A program made the translations under genes and the position numbers. A stretch of DNA of 64,000 bases from Pseudomonas alliivorans (lineage in GTDB: Bacteria > Pseudomonadota > Gammaproteobacteria > Pseudomonadales > Pseudomonadaceae). Positions 28,753 to 40,319 of this stretch are shown here, in pieces (position 1 is the stretch's first letter; each line of letters starts with the position of its first letter). A model generated the notes under the pieces. It worked only from the letters and a program-made list of their open reading frames with translations. It made no database searches and had not been told where the DNA came from. Location of the stretch: the NCBI RefSeq assembly GCF_017826695.1, contig NZ_JAFFZW010000004.1, forward strand, positions 124,001-188,000. The letters run 5' to 3'.

Positions 28753-28912
28753 TTGCAACAAGCGCCCGGCGGGGTTCTGGCAGGTCTACCCTTATATCGA
28801 GAATGATGCGTGGCGAATGAGCAAAACCTGTACCTGATCCTGCCAGGCTGTTTGAGTCGGGTTCTCGCCGTGCATCGTCATGGGCCATGTGTGCTGCGGA
28901 GGACATGCTGAT

Positions 28913-31900
28913 ATGCAGCGTCTTCCACGTGTCGTTGCCGGCATCACCCGCTGGAGCCTGGGCCTCTGCGCGCTGTTGCTGGTGCTGGCCGCGCTTTATG
29001 TGAGCCTGGGTCGTCAGTTGGCCCCGATGGTTGCGGAATACCGTGTCGATGTCGAAACCCGCGTCAGCACGGCGTTGGGCATGCCTGTCAGCATTGGCAG
29101 CCTGGAGGGCAACTGGAGCGGTTTTGCGCCAGTGGTGCAGGCTCACGACGTCATGCTCGGTGAAGGCAGCAGTGCGTTGCGTCTGGACAACGTCAGGGTG
29201 GTCCCCGACCTGTGGGAGAGCCTGCTGGCGCGCGATGTGCGGCTTGCCCACCTTGAAGTCGATGGCTTGCAGGTCATCATTCGACAGGCTCAGGACGGCA
29301 AATGGTCGGTGCAGGGTCTGCCGGTCAAAGATGACAGCCCGGTCGATCCGCAGCAGATCCTCACGCAACTGCAGAGGGTCTCGCGCCTGTCATTGCTCAA
29401 CAGTCAGGTCACTCTTCACCCGTTTGATGAATCTCCGCTGACCCTGACGTACGTCAATCTGAGCCTGGCCACAGGCAGTTATCACCAGCGCCTGGACGCG
29501 CGCCTGACGCTGCCTGATGGTCAGCCGCTGGCGTTGAACCTGAATACGCGTATCGAGGCCAGTCGCTGGAAAGAAGGCGAAGCCGATCTCTATGCCAGCC
29601 TGCCCCAGAGCGATTGGGCCAAGTGGCTGCCCAAGAGCCTGACCCGGGAATGGACCGTTTCCACGTTGAAAGCGGGTGGCGAGTTCTGGCTGAGCTGGAG
29701 CCGGGGCGGCGTGAAGAGCGCGGTCGCCCGGCTGCATGCGCCACAACTCAAGGGTGTGTATGCAGGACGCAAGCCGTCGACCATCGATGATCTTGCTCTG
29801 AATGCCTGGTTCGAGCGCACCGACAAGGGCATGGACCTGAAACTGGATTCGCTGGCCATGAGCCTTGGCAGCAATCGCTGGGAAAGCCGTCTGCAGGCCA
29901 CGCAGACAGCCGCAACGCCCGACAATGAAGAGCTGTGGCACGTGCAGGCCGACCGTCTGGACCTGACGCCATTGACCCCGCTGATCGACTCGCTGGCACC
30001 CCTGCCGGACAAGGTGATGGCCGTTGTCGATGGTTTGAAGGTGAAGGGCGGGTTGCGTAACGTTCTACTCGATTACCGACCCCAGGCCGAAGGCGACAAG
30101 CGTCTGGGCTTTGCCGCCAACCTCGACAAAGTAAGCTTCAATGCCTATCACGACGCACCTGCTGCGGCGAACGTCAGTGGCGCGATCAGCGGCGATCTGG
30201 GGCAGGGCGAACTGCGTCTGGATACCAGCGATTTCATGCTGCACCTGGACCCGATCTTCGCCAAACCCTGGCGCTATCAGAAAGCCAATGCGCGTCTGAC
30301 CTGGAAGCTGGACGATCAGGCATTCACCCTGATCGCCCCATACATCAAGGTGCAGGGCGATGAAGGTAAAATCGCGGCGGACTTTCTCATTCGTATCCAC
30401 CTCAAGCACGACCAGGAAGATTACATGGACTTGCGGGTCGGCATGGTCGACGGGGATGGCCGCTACACCAGCAAGTACCTGCCTGCAGTGCTGAGCCCGG
30501 AACTGGACCACTGGCTGCGCACGGCGATTGTCAGCGGCGCGGTCAATCAGGGCTTCTTCCAGTATCAGGGCTCGTTGAACAAAAGCTCTCCGGATACGGC
30601 GCGAGTCATCAGCCTGTTTTTCGACGTGAGCAACGCAACGCTCGCCTTTCAGCCAGGCTGGCCTTCGCTGACCGGTGTCGATGGCAAGGTGTATGTCGAG
30701 AACAGCGGCGTGCGGGTCAAGGCCAGCAAAGGGCAGATTCTGAATACAAAGGTCAGCAACGTGCTGGTCAATATTCCTCACGTCGAGTCCGGCAAGGACA
30801 GCCATCTGCTGGTGGATGGCAACGTTTCCGGCACCGTGGCCGATGGCCTGAAGATTCTTCAGGAAGCGCCGATCGGCACCGGCAGCACCTTTGCCGGGTG
30901 GCAGGGCGAGGGGCCGCTGGAGGGCAAGCTTAAACTGGATATTCCGCTGGCCAAGGGTGTGGAGCCAAAGGTCGTGGTGGACTTCAGCACCCGTGATGCG
31001 CGTCTGAAACTGGTCGATCCGGTGCTGGAGCTGACGAAGCTCAAGGGCGACTTCCGGTTCGACAGCGACAAGGGCCTCAGCGGCAAAGACATTCGCGCCC
31101 AGGCATTCGACCGGCCTGTCACGGCGCAGATTGCTGCCGAAGGCAAGCCGGGAGCCAATGTGACCCGTATCGTGGCCAACGCGCAGATCACGATCAAGAA
31201 GCTGACCGACTGGCTGGATATCAAACAGGCATTGCCCGTCTCTGGCGACCTTCCGTTCCAACTGCAACTGACGCTGGACGGCAAGGACAGTCCGCTGTTG
31301 ATCACGTCCGCCCTGAAAGGCGTTGCGATCGACCTGCCAGCCCCGTTCGGCAAGACGGCCGAGCAGGAGCGCGACAGTGAGTTCCGCATGACCCTGCAGG
31401 GCGCGGAACGCCGCTTTGGCGCTGCTTACAGTGAAATCGCCAACCTCGCATTCACTGCACCGGCGGGAAAATTTGCCGACGGACGTGGTGAACTGTTTCT
31501 GGGGCAGGGCGGTGCAATCGTGCCGGACGCCAAAGGGTTACGGGTCAGCGGCAGTCTGAACGAGCTGGACGTGGCGCCCTGGCAGGCGATTGTCGATCGT
31601 TATTCCGGCGGCGACCCGGGCGGTAACGCTCGACAGTTGCTCAGCAGCGTGGATCTGCAGATCGGCAAGCTCACAGCCATGGGGACCACGCTGGACGATG
31701 TGCGCGTTCAACTGCAACGCAGTGCCGCTGCATGGCTGCTGTCGCTGGACAGTGCGCTGGTCAAGGGCAGCGCCTCCCTGCCTGACGCCAAGTCCGCACC
31801 GATCGGCATCAACCTGCTTTACGTGAAACTGCCCGCGACCGACCCGAAAGCAGTCGTGGTCGAGAACGCGCCAGATCCGCTGGCCGACATAGATCCCAGC

Positions 31901-32728
31901 AAGATTCCTGCGCTGGACGTAAAGATTTCCCAACTGTTCCAGGGTGATCAACTGTTGGGTGCATGGGCACTGAAAATTCGGCCTACCGCAACCGGCATTC
32001 GCATGACCGATATGAGCCTGGGGCTCAAAGGCATTCTGCTGGAAGGCGAGGGTGTCTGGGAGGGCGCTCCCGGATCGAGCAGCAGTTGGTTCAAAGGGCA
32101 GCTGGGAGGCAAGAATCTCGCCGATGTGCTGAAAGCATGGAATTTTGCGCCTACCGTCACCAGTGAGACGTTCGAGATGAATTTCGACGGTCGCTGGCCA
32201 GGCTCTCCGGCGTGGGTGGGACTCAAGCGCTACTCCGGCAGCCTCGATGCCACCTTGCGCAACGGTCAGTTCGTCGAGGTCGAAGGCGGCGCGCAGGCGC
32301 TGCGGGTGTTCGGATTGTTGAACTTCAACTCCATCGGCCGCCGTCTGCGTCTGGATTTCTCTGACCTGCTGGGCAAAGGGCTCAGCTACGACCGGGTCAA
32401 GGGGCTGCTGGTGGCGAGTGAGGGTGTGTATGTCACCCGCAACCCGATCACGTTGACTGGGCCGTCCAGTAACCTCGAACTCAACGGTACGCTGGACATG
32501 GTCAAGGACCGGGTCGACGCCAAGTTGCTGGTGACACTGCCGGTAACCAACAACCTGCCGATTGCTGCGCTGATCGTTGGCGCGCCAGCCATCGGAGGTG
32601 CGCTGTTTCTGGTGGACAAGCTGCTGGGTGACAAGGTGGCTCGGTTCGCCAGCGTGCAATACAAAGTCGAGGGGCCGTGGAAAGAGCCGAAGATTACCTT
32701 CGACAAGCCTTTTGAAAAGCCTCAATAG
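28913..32728 (+). CDS. yhdP: YhdP, AsmA-like phospholipid-transport protein
   Basis: A 1271-residue protein. One N-terminal membrane helix (ITRWSLGLCALLLVLAALYVSL, about 10-31) anchors a very long periplasmic part rich in beta strands, with a DUF3971 region and a C-terminal AsmA-like part (NFNSIGRRLRLDFSDLLGKGLSYDRVKG near 1140). YhdP, TamB and YdbH form a bridge for glycerophospholipids between inner and outer membrane. The start is ATG at 28913 with GGAGGA upstream. The rng-yhdP-tldD order is conserved. 48 bases separate it from the nitrilase-family gene. Confidence 0.93.
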   Translation: MQRLPRVVAGITRWSLGLCALLLVLAALYVSLGRQLAPMVAEYRVDVETRVSTALGMPVSIGSLEGNWSGFAPVVQAHDVMLGEGSSALRLDNVRVVPDLWESLLARDVRLAHLEVDGLQVIIRQAQDGKWSVQGLPVKDDSPVDPQQILTQLQRVSRLSLLNSQVTLHPFDESPLTLTYVNLSLATGSYHQRLDARLTLPDGQPLALNLNTRIEASRWKEGEADLYASLPQSDWAKWLPKSLTREWTVSTLKAGGEFWLSWSRGGVKSAVARLHAPQLKGVYAGRKPSTIDDLALNAWFERTDKGMDLKLDSLAMSLGSNRWESRLQATQTAATPDNEELWHVQADRLDLTPLTPLIDSLAPLPDKVMAVVDGLKVKGGLRNVLLDYRPQAEGDKRLGFAANLDKVSFNAYHDAPAAANVSGAISGDLGQGELRLDTSDFMLHLDPIFAKPWRYQKANARLTWKLDDQAFTLIAPYIKVQGDEGKIAADFLIRIHLKHDQEDYMDLRVGMVDGDGRYTSKYLPAVLSPELDHWLRTAIVSGAVNQGFFQYQGSLNKSSPDTARVISLFFDVSNATLAFQPGWPSLTGVDGKVYVENSGVRVKASKGQILNTKVSNVLVNIPHVESGKDSHLLVDGNVSGTVADGLKILQEAPIGTGSTFAGWQGEGPLEGKLKLDIPLAKGVEPKVVVDFSTRDARLKLVDPVLELTKLKGDFRFDSDKGLSGKDIRAQAFDRPVTAQIAAEGKPGANVTRIVANAQITIKKLTDWLDIKQALPVSGDLPFQLQLTLDGKDSPLLITSALKGVAIDLPAPFGKTAEQERDSEFRMTLQGAERRFGAAYSEIANLAFTAPAGKFADGRGELFLGQGGAIVPDAKGLRVSGSLNELDVAPWQAIVDRYSGGDPGGNARQLLSSVDLQIGKLTAMGTTLDDVRVQLQRSAAAWLLSLDSALVKGSASLPDAKSAPIGINLLYVKLPATDPKAVVVENAPDPLADIDPSKIPALDVKISQLFQGDQLLGAWALKIRPTATGIRMTDMSLGLKGILLEGEGVWEGAPGSSSSWFKGQLGGKNLADVLKAWNFAPTVTSETFEMNFDGRWPGSPAWVGLKRYSGSLDATLRNGQFVEVEGGAQALRVFGLLNFNSIGRRLRLDFSDLLGKGLSYDRVKGLLVASEGVYVTRNPITLTGPSSNLELNGTLDMVKDRVDAKLLVTLPVTNNLPIAALIVGAPAIGGALFLVDKLLGDKVARFASVQYKVEGPWKEPKITFDKPFEKPQ

Positions 32729-32776
32729 CGCGTCATGGAGTACAGTGGTGCCCATGCCATTCAAAAAAGGGTCGCC

Positions 32777-33622
32777 ATGTCTTTTGCAGTGATTCAGATG
32801 GTCAGCCAGAGCGACGTCGCGGGTAACCTGACCCGTGCACGCGCCTTGTTGGAACAGGCCGCCGAGGGCGGCGCCCGGCTTGCGGTGCTGCCCGAGAACT
32901 TTGCCGCCATGGGCCGTCGGGACGCTGCCGACATCGGTCGCGCCGAAGCCGCAGGTCAGGGATTGATCCTTCCGTGGTTGAAACAGGCCGCGTGTGACCT
33001 CAAGTTATGGATAGTTGCCGGAACGATTCCCCTCCCGCCCGATGATCAGCCCCATGGCAAGGTCACGGCCTGCTCGTTACTGATCGATGAGCATGGCCAG
33101 CAGGTTGCGCGTTACGACAAGCTTCACCTGTTCGATGTGGACGTCGCAGACAATCGAGGTCGCTACCGGGAATCGGATGACTATGATCATGGAAACAACG
33201 TGGTGGTGGCCGACACTCCGGTCGGACGGCTCGGACTGAGCGTCTGTTATGACCTGCGCTTTCCGGAGCTTTACACCGCACTGCGTGAAGCCGGCGCTGA
33301 GCTGATCACTGCGCCATCAGCCTTCACGGCGGTGACGGGTGCCGCGCACTGGGACATCCTGATCCGGGCGCGTGCCATCGAAACCCAGTGCTATCTGCTG
33401 GCAGCCGCACAAGGCGGGGTGCATCCCGGGCCTCGGGAAACATACGGACACGCGGCCATCATCGATCCATGGGGGCGGGTCCTGGCTCAGCAGGCGCAGG
33501 GTGAAGCCGTGCTGCTGGCCACGCGTGACAGTGAAGAACAGGCGTCCATACGGGCGCGGATGCCGGTGTCCAGTCACCGGCGCTTTTTTTCGCAGGACGC
33601 CTTGCGGCCTGCTTCGGAGTGA
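32777..33622 (+). CDS. Carbon-nitrogen hydrolase (Nit1/deaminated glutathione amidase-like)
   Basis: A 281-residue nitrilase-superfamily amidase. The Glu-Lys-Cys triad is visible: Glu40 (VLPENFA), Lys115 ([11 protein letters not shown]) and Cys157 ([12 protein letters not shown]). [18 protein letters not shown] and [18 protein letters not shown] are typical of the Nit1/YbeM branch, which repairs deaminated glutathione; that assignment is by similarity. The start is ATG at 32777 (MSFAVIQM), with AAAAGGG upstream; an earlier in-frame ATG at 32735 is less likely. tldD follows after two bases. Confidence 0.92.
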   Translation: MSFAVIQMVSQSDVAGNLTRARALLEQAAEGGARLAVLPENFAAMGRRDAADIGRAEAAGQGLILPWLKQAACDLKLWIVAGTIPLPPDDQPHGKVTACSLLIDEHGQQVARYDKLHLFDVDVADNRGRYRESDDYDHGNNVVVADTPVGRLGLSVCYDLRFPELYTALREAGAELITAPSAFTAVTGAAHWDILIRARAIETQCYLLAAAQGGVHPGPRETYGHAAIIDPWGRVLAQQAQGEAVLLATRDSEEQASIRARMPVSSHRRFFSQDALRPASE

Positions 33623-33624
33623 AT

Positions 33625-35064
<1,440 letters not shown>

Positions 35065-35073
35065 ACATGAGCC

Positions 35074-35098
35074 GGGACTGGCCGATGCTGGCCAGCCC
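35074..35098. terminator. Hairpin between converging tldD and darP
   Basis: CTGGCC-GATGCT-GGCCAG extended by GGG/CCC with one bulged A. It lies just after tldD and just before the end of darP. It lacks a T run on either strand, so it is a weak candidate for a bidirectional terminator. Confidence 0.35.
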
Positions 35099-35109
35099 CG
35101 AGGTCGAGA

Positions 35110-35631
35110 TCAACGCAGACCGCGTTGAATTTCGTCCAGCTCACGAATGTATTTGAAGATTTTGCGGCTGGTAGCCGGCGGTTTGTTGCGTGCAACTTCG
35201 TGTTGAGCCTGACGGATCAAGGAGCGCAGTTGCTGGCGGTCGGCATCCGGGTATTCGACCACGAATTTTTCGAGGTCGCTGTCATCGCCCGCGATCAGGC
35301 GATCTCGCCAGCGCTCCAGACCGTGAAAACGTTCGTTGTACTGGCGAGTGGAGGCATCGAGTTGGTCCAGCAAAACCAGAATGGCTTCCTGATCCTGATC
35401 GCGCATCAGCTTGCCGATGAACAGGATGTGCCGCTTTCGCGCAATGTTGGCCGTGTGCTTGGGCGCTTCGGCCAGAGCCTTGCGCAAGGCATCGGTCAAC
35501 GGCAGCTTGGCCAGCACATCGGCTTTGAGTGTCGTCAGTCGCTCGCCGAGATCAACCAGAGCGTGCAGCTCTCGTTTGACCTGGGTTTTGCTTTTCTCCC
35601 CGTCGAGGGAGTCGTCGTAAGAATCAACCAT
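35110..35631 (-). CDS. darP: Ribosome biogenesis factor DarP (YjgA, DUF615)
   Basis: A 173-residue basic, helical protein. Family features are [20 protein letters not shown] near the start, the [17 protein letters not shown] centre, and the Arg/Lys-rich [20 protein letters not shown] end. DarP helps the 50S subunit mature (peptidyl-transferase centre). The start is ATG at 35631 (MVDSYDDS). It is inserted on the opposite strand between tldD and pmbA, which is the usual arrangement in pseudomonads. Confidence 0.93.
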   Translation of the reverse strand: MVDSYDDSLDGEKSKTQVKRELHALVDLGERLTTLKADVLAKLPLTDALRKALAEAPKHTANIARKRHILFIGKLMRDQDQEAILVLLDQLDASTRQYNERFHGLERWRDRLIAGDDSDLEKFVVEYPDADRQQLRSLIRQAQHEVARNKPPATSRKIFKYIRELDEIQRGLR

Positions 35632-35738
35632 GGGGGCAGTCCGCAAAGAAACGCCGCCATGATAACCAGTCGAGGGCCGCTTGTCCGGCCCGGTCGGTAT
35701 TCGGCCTGTGCCGAAAGCAGAATTTGATGGAGAAAATC

Positions 35739-37085
35739 ATGAGTGCAACCCAAAGCGTCGGCCCACAGGCCTTGCCTGAACTGCAGGAGCAGGTCGAACA
35801 GATCATTGCCGAAGCCAGACGTCAGGGCGCCAGCGCCTGTGAAGTCGCGGTGTCGCTGGAGCAGGGACTGTCGACCTCGGTGCGTCAGCGCGAAGTTGAA
35901 ACGGTCGAGTTCAACCGCGATCAGGGGTTCGGCATCACCTTGTACGTCGGTCAGCGCAAAGGTTCGGCCAGTACCTCGGCCACCGGCGCTGACGCGATTC
36001 GCGAAACGGTCGCTGCAGCCTTGGCGATTGCCGAGCATACGTCGGAAGATAAAAGCTCGGGTCTTGCTGACGCTGCGTTGATGGCCAGAGACATTCAGGA
36101 TTTCGATCTTTACCACGCCTGGGACATCACGCCCGAGCAATCCATCGAGAAAGCGCTGCTCTGTGAGGCGGCCGCCTTTGACGCAGATCCTCGCATCAAG
36201 AACGCCGACGGCACCACGCTCAATACTCACCAGGGTTGTCGCGTCTACGGCAACAGCAACGGCTTCATCGGCGGCTACGCGTCGACCCGGCACAGCCTCA
36301 GTTGCGTGATGATTGCTGAAGGCGAAGGCCAGATGCAGCGCGATTACTGGTACGACGTGAACCGTCAGGGCCAATTGCTCGCGGACGCCGAGAGCATCGG
36401 CCGCAAGGCTGCGCAGCGGGCCGCGAGTCGTCTGGGCGCACGTCCCGTGCCGACCTGCGAAGTGCCCGTGCTGTTTTCAGCAGAGCTGGCTGGCGGTCTG
36501 TTTGGCAGCCTGCTGGGCGCGATTTCCGGCGGCACGCTGTACCGCAAATCCTCCTTCCTGCAGGACTCGCTAGGCCAGCGACTGTTCCCGGAATGGATGA
36601 CCATTGACGAGCGTCCCCACCTGATGCGCGCCATGGGCAGTTCGGCGTTCGACAGCGATGGCCTGGCGACCTACGCCAAGCCATTCGTGGAGAACGGCGA
36701 TCTGGTCTCCTACATCCTCAGTACGTACTCGGGACGCAAACTTGGCCTGCCGAGCACCGCCAACGCAGGCGGCGTGCACAATCTGTTCGTGACCCATGGC
36801 ACGGAAGATCAGGACGCGCTGATCCGGCGCATGGGCCGTGGCCTGCTGGTGACCGAGCTGATGGGCAGCGGCCTGAACATGGTGACAGGCGATTACTCAC
36901 GCGGCGCTGCGGGCTTCTGGGTCGAGAACGGCGAGATTCAATTTCCGGTCCAGGAAGTGACCATTGCCGGCAATATGCGTGACATGTTCAAGCAGATCGT
37001 CGCCGTTGGCAGCGATGTCGAGTTGCGCAGCAACATCCGCACCGGCTCGGTGCTGATCGAGCGCATGACGGTTGCGGGTAGCTGA
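35739..37085 (+). CDS. pmbA: TldE/PmbA, partner subunit of the TldD metalloprotease
   Basis: A 448-residue protein homologous to TldD but without the HExxxH site, as is normal for TldE. Typical segments are AIAEHTSEDKSSGLADAALMA, the central ADAESIGRKAAQRAASRLGAR, and the C-terminal TGDYSRGAAGFWVENGEIQFPVQEVTIAGN. It forms a heterodimer with TldD. The start is ATG at 35739 with TGGAGA upstream. The 334 bases after it contain no gene and lead to the fagA operon. Confidence 0.95.
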   Translation: MSATQSVGPQALPELQEQVEQIIAEARRQGASACEVAVSLEQGLSTSVRQREVETVEFNRDQGFGITLYVGQRKGSASTSATGADAIRETVAAALAIAEHTSEDKSSGLADAALMARDIQDFDLYHAWDITPEQSIEKALLCEAAAFDADPRIKNADGTTLNTHQGCRVYGNSNGFIGGYASTRHSLSCVMIAEGEGQMQRDYWYDVNRQGQLLADAESIGRKAAQRAASRLGARPVPTCEVPVLFSAELAGGLFGSLLGAISGGTLYRKSSFLQDSLGQRLFPEWMTIDERPHLMRAMGSSAFDSDGLATYAKPFVENGDLVSYILSTYSGRKLGLPSTANAGGVHNLFVTHGTEDQDALIRRMGRGLLVTELMGSGLNMVTGDYSRGAAGFWVENGEIQFPVQEVTIAGNMRDMFKQIVAVGSDVELRSNIRTGSVLIERMTVAGS

Positions 37086-37419
37086 TCCGATCATTGAAGG
37101 TGCCGAGGTTCCGTGCCCATCGCTGCGCGTGGGCATGGATTGCGTGGTGCAACGCTTCGCCGGGGCTCCTTCGTCCTGACACTGATTCAGCCGTCGCTCA
37201 GTCGCAATCGGTGGTGTACGCATTATCGCGTCAAAAGCGTTGCTGTCTCACCTGAGCGCCAGATGACTTGTATATAGCTATAAAGGCTTAGTCACGTCCC
37301 ATCAGATCAGCGTTTGATAGGGATATCCCTCCCCTCTGGTCACCCCGATCCAACTCTTCTCTTGTTTTGATTCTCGATCTCATTCAATAATGAATCTCAT
37401 TTCACAATGAGTCGCGGTC
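37086..37419. promoter_or_regulatory. Intergenic region with promoter of the fagA operon
   Basis: A 334-base gap. The first part has a small hairpin TGCCCA/TGGGCA (37114-37135), with no T run. The last 60 bases have a plausible sigma-70 promoter: TTGTTT at 37362-37367 and AATAAT at 37386-37391 with an 18-base spacer. The -10 is overlapped by a Fur-box-like sequence. Confidence 0.55.
37386..37404. promoter_or_regulatory. Putative Fur box before fagA
   Basis: AATAATGAATCTCATTTCA matches 12 of 19 positions of the Fur consensus GATAATGATAATCATTATC, including an uninterrupted ATAATGA. It overlaps the proposed -10 of the fagA promoter. The fagA-fumC-orfX-sodA operon of P. aeruginosa is known to be Fur-repressed, which supports the call. 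Confidence 0.7.
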
Positions 37420-37815
37420 ATGGGATCTGTTCTGCACGAGCTGCCTTATCTGGAAAACTGGCGCGATCTGAGTCTCCGGATTCGCTGCGCCCTTGAGCCT
37501 GACGAGCCGCGTCTGATCGAGCATTACCTGGCCGAAGGGCGATATCTGGCGCGTTTCACCGCCACGCCTCACGCGCTGATCGCAGAAACCTCCTTCCGTC
37601 TGCTGATGGACACTGCCCGCGACACGATGCTGCCCTGGCACTGGCGCTGCCTGTGTCTGGACCAGGCCTGGCGCCCGCTGCGCGATGTCGAGGCGCTTGC
37701 CTCCACGCCTGCCCGTCGTCAGCGCTGGGAAGCCTGTGTTCATCAACTGGCGTCCTGCGTGCTGCAACCCTCAATTTCTCCCTCTGAACTGGTGCAAGGA
37801 CATTGCGATGAGTAA
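37420..37815 (+). CDS. fagA: FagA, Fur-associated protein of unknown function
   Basis: A 131-residue soluble protein. It begins with VLHELPYLENWRDLSLRIRC and ends in HCDE, and has several Cys/His residues (MLPWHWRCLCLDQAW) but no recognised fold. The name comes from its position as first gene of the Fur-regulated fagA-fumC-orfX-sodA operon of Pseudomonas. The ATG at 37420 lies just after the Fur-like site; the ribosome site is weak. It overlaps fumC by eight bases. Confidence 0.85.
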   Translation: MGSVLHELPYLENWRDLSLRIRCALEPDEPRLIEHYLAEGRYLARFTATPHALIAETSFRLLMDTARDTMLPWHWRCLCLDQAWRPLRDVEALASTPARRQRWEACVHQLASCVLQPSISPSELVQGHCDE

Positions 37816-39184
37816 TACCCGTATCGAACGCGACAGCATGGGCCCTTTGCAGGTGCCGGCCGACGCCCTGTATGGCGCACAGACTCAGCGTGCGGTGGAT
37901 AACTTTCCGATCAGCCATCAGCGCATGCCCCGGCAATTCGTTCGTGCACTGTTGCTGGCCAAGGCTGCAGCGGCTCACGCGAATCTTGAACTGGAGCAGA
38001 TCAGCGAAGGGCAGAGCAGGGCGATTGTCGCCGCGGTCGAGCAATTGTTGAGTGGCGACTTCATGACCCATTTCCCGGTGGATATCTTTCAGACCGGATC
38101 CGGCACCAGCACCAACATGAATGCCAACGAGGTGATCGCCACGCTTGCCACCCGCATCCTGGGCGAGCCGGTCAATCCCAACGATCACGTCAATTGCGGG
38201 CAAAGCAGCAACGACATCATTCCGACGACGATTCATGTCAGCGCTGCGCTGGCGCTGCATGAGCAGTTGCTACCCGCCCTGAATCACCTGGTCCAGGTTA
38301 TCGAGCACAAGGCTGTGCAGGTTCACGCCTTCGTCAAGACTGGCCGCACGCACCTGATGGACGCCATGCCGGTGCGCATGAGTCAGGTGCTCAACGGCTG
38401 GTCGCAGCAGATTCGGGCCAACATCGAACATCTCGAAGGCCTGCAACCCAGCCTGCAGTCCCTGGCGCAGGGCGGTACGGCAGTCGGCACCGGGATCAAT
38501 GCGCATCCCGAGTTCGCTGCCCGATTCAGCGCGCACCTCGGCACACTGAGTGGCGTCACGTTTACGCAGGGCAAGGACTTGTTCGCGCTGATCGGCTCGC
38601 AAGACACCGCCGTTGCTGTCTCGGGTCAGCTCAAGGCAACCGCCGTTTCGCTCATGAAGATCGCCAATGATTTGCGCTGGATGAATTCCGGCCCTTTGGC
38701 CGGTCTCGGTGAGATCGAGCTGGAGGCGCTACAACCGGGTTCTTCGATCATGCCGGGCAAGGTCAATCCAGTGATTCCGGAAGCCACCGCCATGGTAGCC
38801 GCGCAGGTCATCGGCAACGACGCCACCATCACCGTGGCAGGTCAGTCCGGCAACTTCGAGCTGAATGTGATGCTGCCGATCATCGCCCAGAACCTGCTCA
38901 GCAGCCTTGAGTTGCTTGCCAACTCCAGCCGGCTGCTGGCTGACAAGGCGATCGCCAGCTTCAAGGTCAACGAGGCCAAACTCAAAGAGGCGCTGTCGCG
39001 CAATCCGATTCTGGTCACTGCGCTCAACCCGATCATTGGCTACCAGAAAGCCGCCGAAATCGCCAAGAAAGCCTATCAGGAAGGCCGCCCGGTGATTGAC
39101 GTCGCGCTGGAGCACACCGATCTGCAGCGCAGCCAGCTGGAAGTGTTGCTCAACCCCGAAAAACTCACCGCCGGCGGCCTCTGA
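37808..39184 (+). CDS. fumC: Class II fumarate hydratase (iron-independent)
   Basis: A 458-residue fumarase of normal length. It hydrates fumarate to malate without an iron-sulfur cluster, so it can replace FumA-type enzymes under iron limitation or superoxide. Visible signatures: IFQTGSGTSTNMNANEVIA and the fumarase/aspartase loop GSSIMPGKVNPV with the catalytic Ser. The start is ATG at 37808 inside the end of fagA. orfX follows after 32 bases. Confidence 0.97.
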   Translation: MSNTRIERDSMGPLQVPADALYGAQTQRAVDNFPISHQRMPRQFVRALLLAKAAAAHANLELEQISEGQSRAIVAAVEQLLSGDFMTHFPVDIFQTGSGTSTNMNANEVIATLATRILGEPVNPNDHVNCGQSSNDIIPTTIHVSAALALHEQLLPALNHLVQVIEHKAVQVHAFVKTGRTHLMDAMPVRMSQVLNGWSQQIRANIEHLEGLQPSLQSLAQGGTAVGTGINAHPEFAARFSAHLGTLSGVTFTQGKDLFALIGSQDTAVAVSGQLKATAVSLMKIANDLRWMNSGPLAGLGEIELEALQPGSSIMPGKVNPVIPEATAMVAAQVIGNDATITVAGQSGNFELNVMLPIIAQNLLSSLELLANSSRLLADKAIASFKVNEAKLKEALSRNPILVTALNPIIGYQKAAEIAKKAYQEGRPVIDVALEHTDLQRSQLEVLLNPEKLTAGGL

Positions 39185-39216
39185 TTCGGTCCGGCCAACG
39201 CATCTGGAGGTATGTC

Positions 39217-39678
39217 ATGCAGCATTGGAAACGCACCATTGAACAGGCCAATCGCTGTTTCAACCTCGGCGAATGGGTCGAGGCCCGTGAGTTGTACCTC
39301 CAGGCGCTGGCGCTGGCACAGGTCCTGTTCGAGCGCTGGCCGGATGCCGACGAAGCCGTCGCGGCCTGTGTAATTTCCCATCACAACCTCGCCGACCTGC
39401 ATTTGAGTCTGGGGCAGCCGGAGGAGAGTGCCGAATACCTGTGCGCCATTCACCAGCATTTGCTGCAGACCATGCAAGACCAGCGTCTGCAGCCCGCATT
39501 GCGCGATGCTGCGTTGCGGCACAGCAGCAAAACCTACGTCGAGCTGTTGGGCTTCATCAGTGAACACGGCGAATACCCGCGCACGCATCGACTCCTGAAC
39601 AGCAGCAGCGAACACACGCGCTCGTCATTGCAGCGCGATTCTGCGGCCAACCCTGGCCTTTTCTACGGAGCACATTGA
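39217..39678 (+). CDS. OrfX of the fagA-fumC-orfX-sodA operon, TPR-like
   Basis: A 153-residue helical protein. The N-terminal 90 residues look like one or two tetratricopeptide repeats ([40 protein letters not shown]), suggesting a protein-protein contact role. Function unknown. The start is ATG at 39217 with GGAGG upstream. sodA starts one base after its stop, so the two are tightly coupled. Confidence 0.85.
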   Translation: MQHWKRTIEQANRCFNLGEWVEARELYLQALALAQVLFERWPDADEAVAACVISHHNLADLHLSLGQPEESAEYLCAIHQHLLQTMQDQRLQPALRDAALRHSSKTYVELLGFISEHGEYPRTHRLLNSSSEHTRSSLQRDSAANPGLFYGAH

Positions 39679-39679
39679 A

Positions 39680-40291
39680 ATGCCTTACACCTTGCCCGAA
39701 CTGCCTTACGCCTACGATGCCCTGGAGCCGCATATTGATGCGCAGACCATGGAGATCCATTACACCAAGCACCACCAGACCTATATCAACAACCTCAATG
39801 CGGCCGTCGACGGTACCGAATACGCCGAATGGCCCATCGAAAAGCTGGTCGCCAGCGTCAAGCAATTACCCGAGAGCCTTCGCCCCGCAGTGATCAATCA
39901 GGGCGGCGGTCATGCCAACCATTCGCTGTTCTGGGAAGTCATGGTGCCCGGCGGTGGTGGTCTGCCAAAAGGTGAGGTCGCTAAAGCCATCGACGCCCAG
40001 TTGGGCGGCTTCGACAGTTTCAAGGAAGCCTTCACCAAGGCGGCGCTGACTCGCTTTGGCAGCGGCTGGGCCTGGCTGAGCGTTACGCCGGACAAGAAGC
40101 TTGTGGTGGAAAGCAGCGGTAATCAGGACAGCCCGTTGATGAGCGGCAACACGCCGATTCTGGGTCTCGACGTATGGGAGCACGCCTACTACCTGCGCTA
40201 CCAGAACCGTCGTCCTGAATACATCAATGCGTTCTACAACGTCGTCAACTGGGACGAGGTGTCCCGGCGTTATCAGGCCGCTGTGGCCTGA
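39680..40291 (+). CDS. sodA: Manganese superoxide dismutase
   Basis: A 203-residue enzyme that dismutates superoxide. The metal ligands are in place: His27, His81 ([11 protein letters not shown]), Asp164 and His168 ([12 protein letters not shown]). Gly77 in GGGHANH and Gln149 in SSGNQDSP are the residue pair typical of Mn- rather than Fe-enzymes. The operon context (Fur-type control with FumC) fits a Mn enzyme used when iron is scarce. A ZIP transporter gene follows after 28 bases. Confidence 0.95.
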   Translation: MPYTLPELPYAYDALEPHIDAQTMEIHYTKHHQTYINNLNAAVDGTEYAEWPIEKLVASVKQLPESLRPAVINQGGGHANHSLFWEVMVPGGGGLPKGEVAKAIDAQLGGFDSFKEAFTKAALTRFGSGWAWLSVTPDKKLVVESSGNQDSPLMSGNTPILGLDVWEHAYYLRYQNRRPEYINAFYNVVNWDEVSRRYQAAVA

Positions 40292-40319
40292 TATTCCTCA
40301 ACACGAACCAAGGCCGTCT

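Noticed and set aside
37114-37135. Hairpin after pmbA as terminator
   Set aside because: Six-base stem with a large loop and no T run; could be chance.
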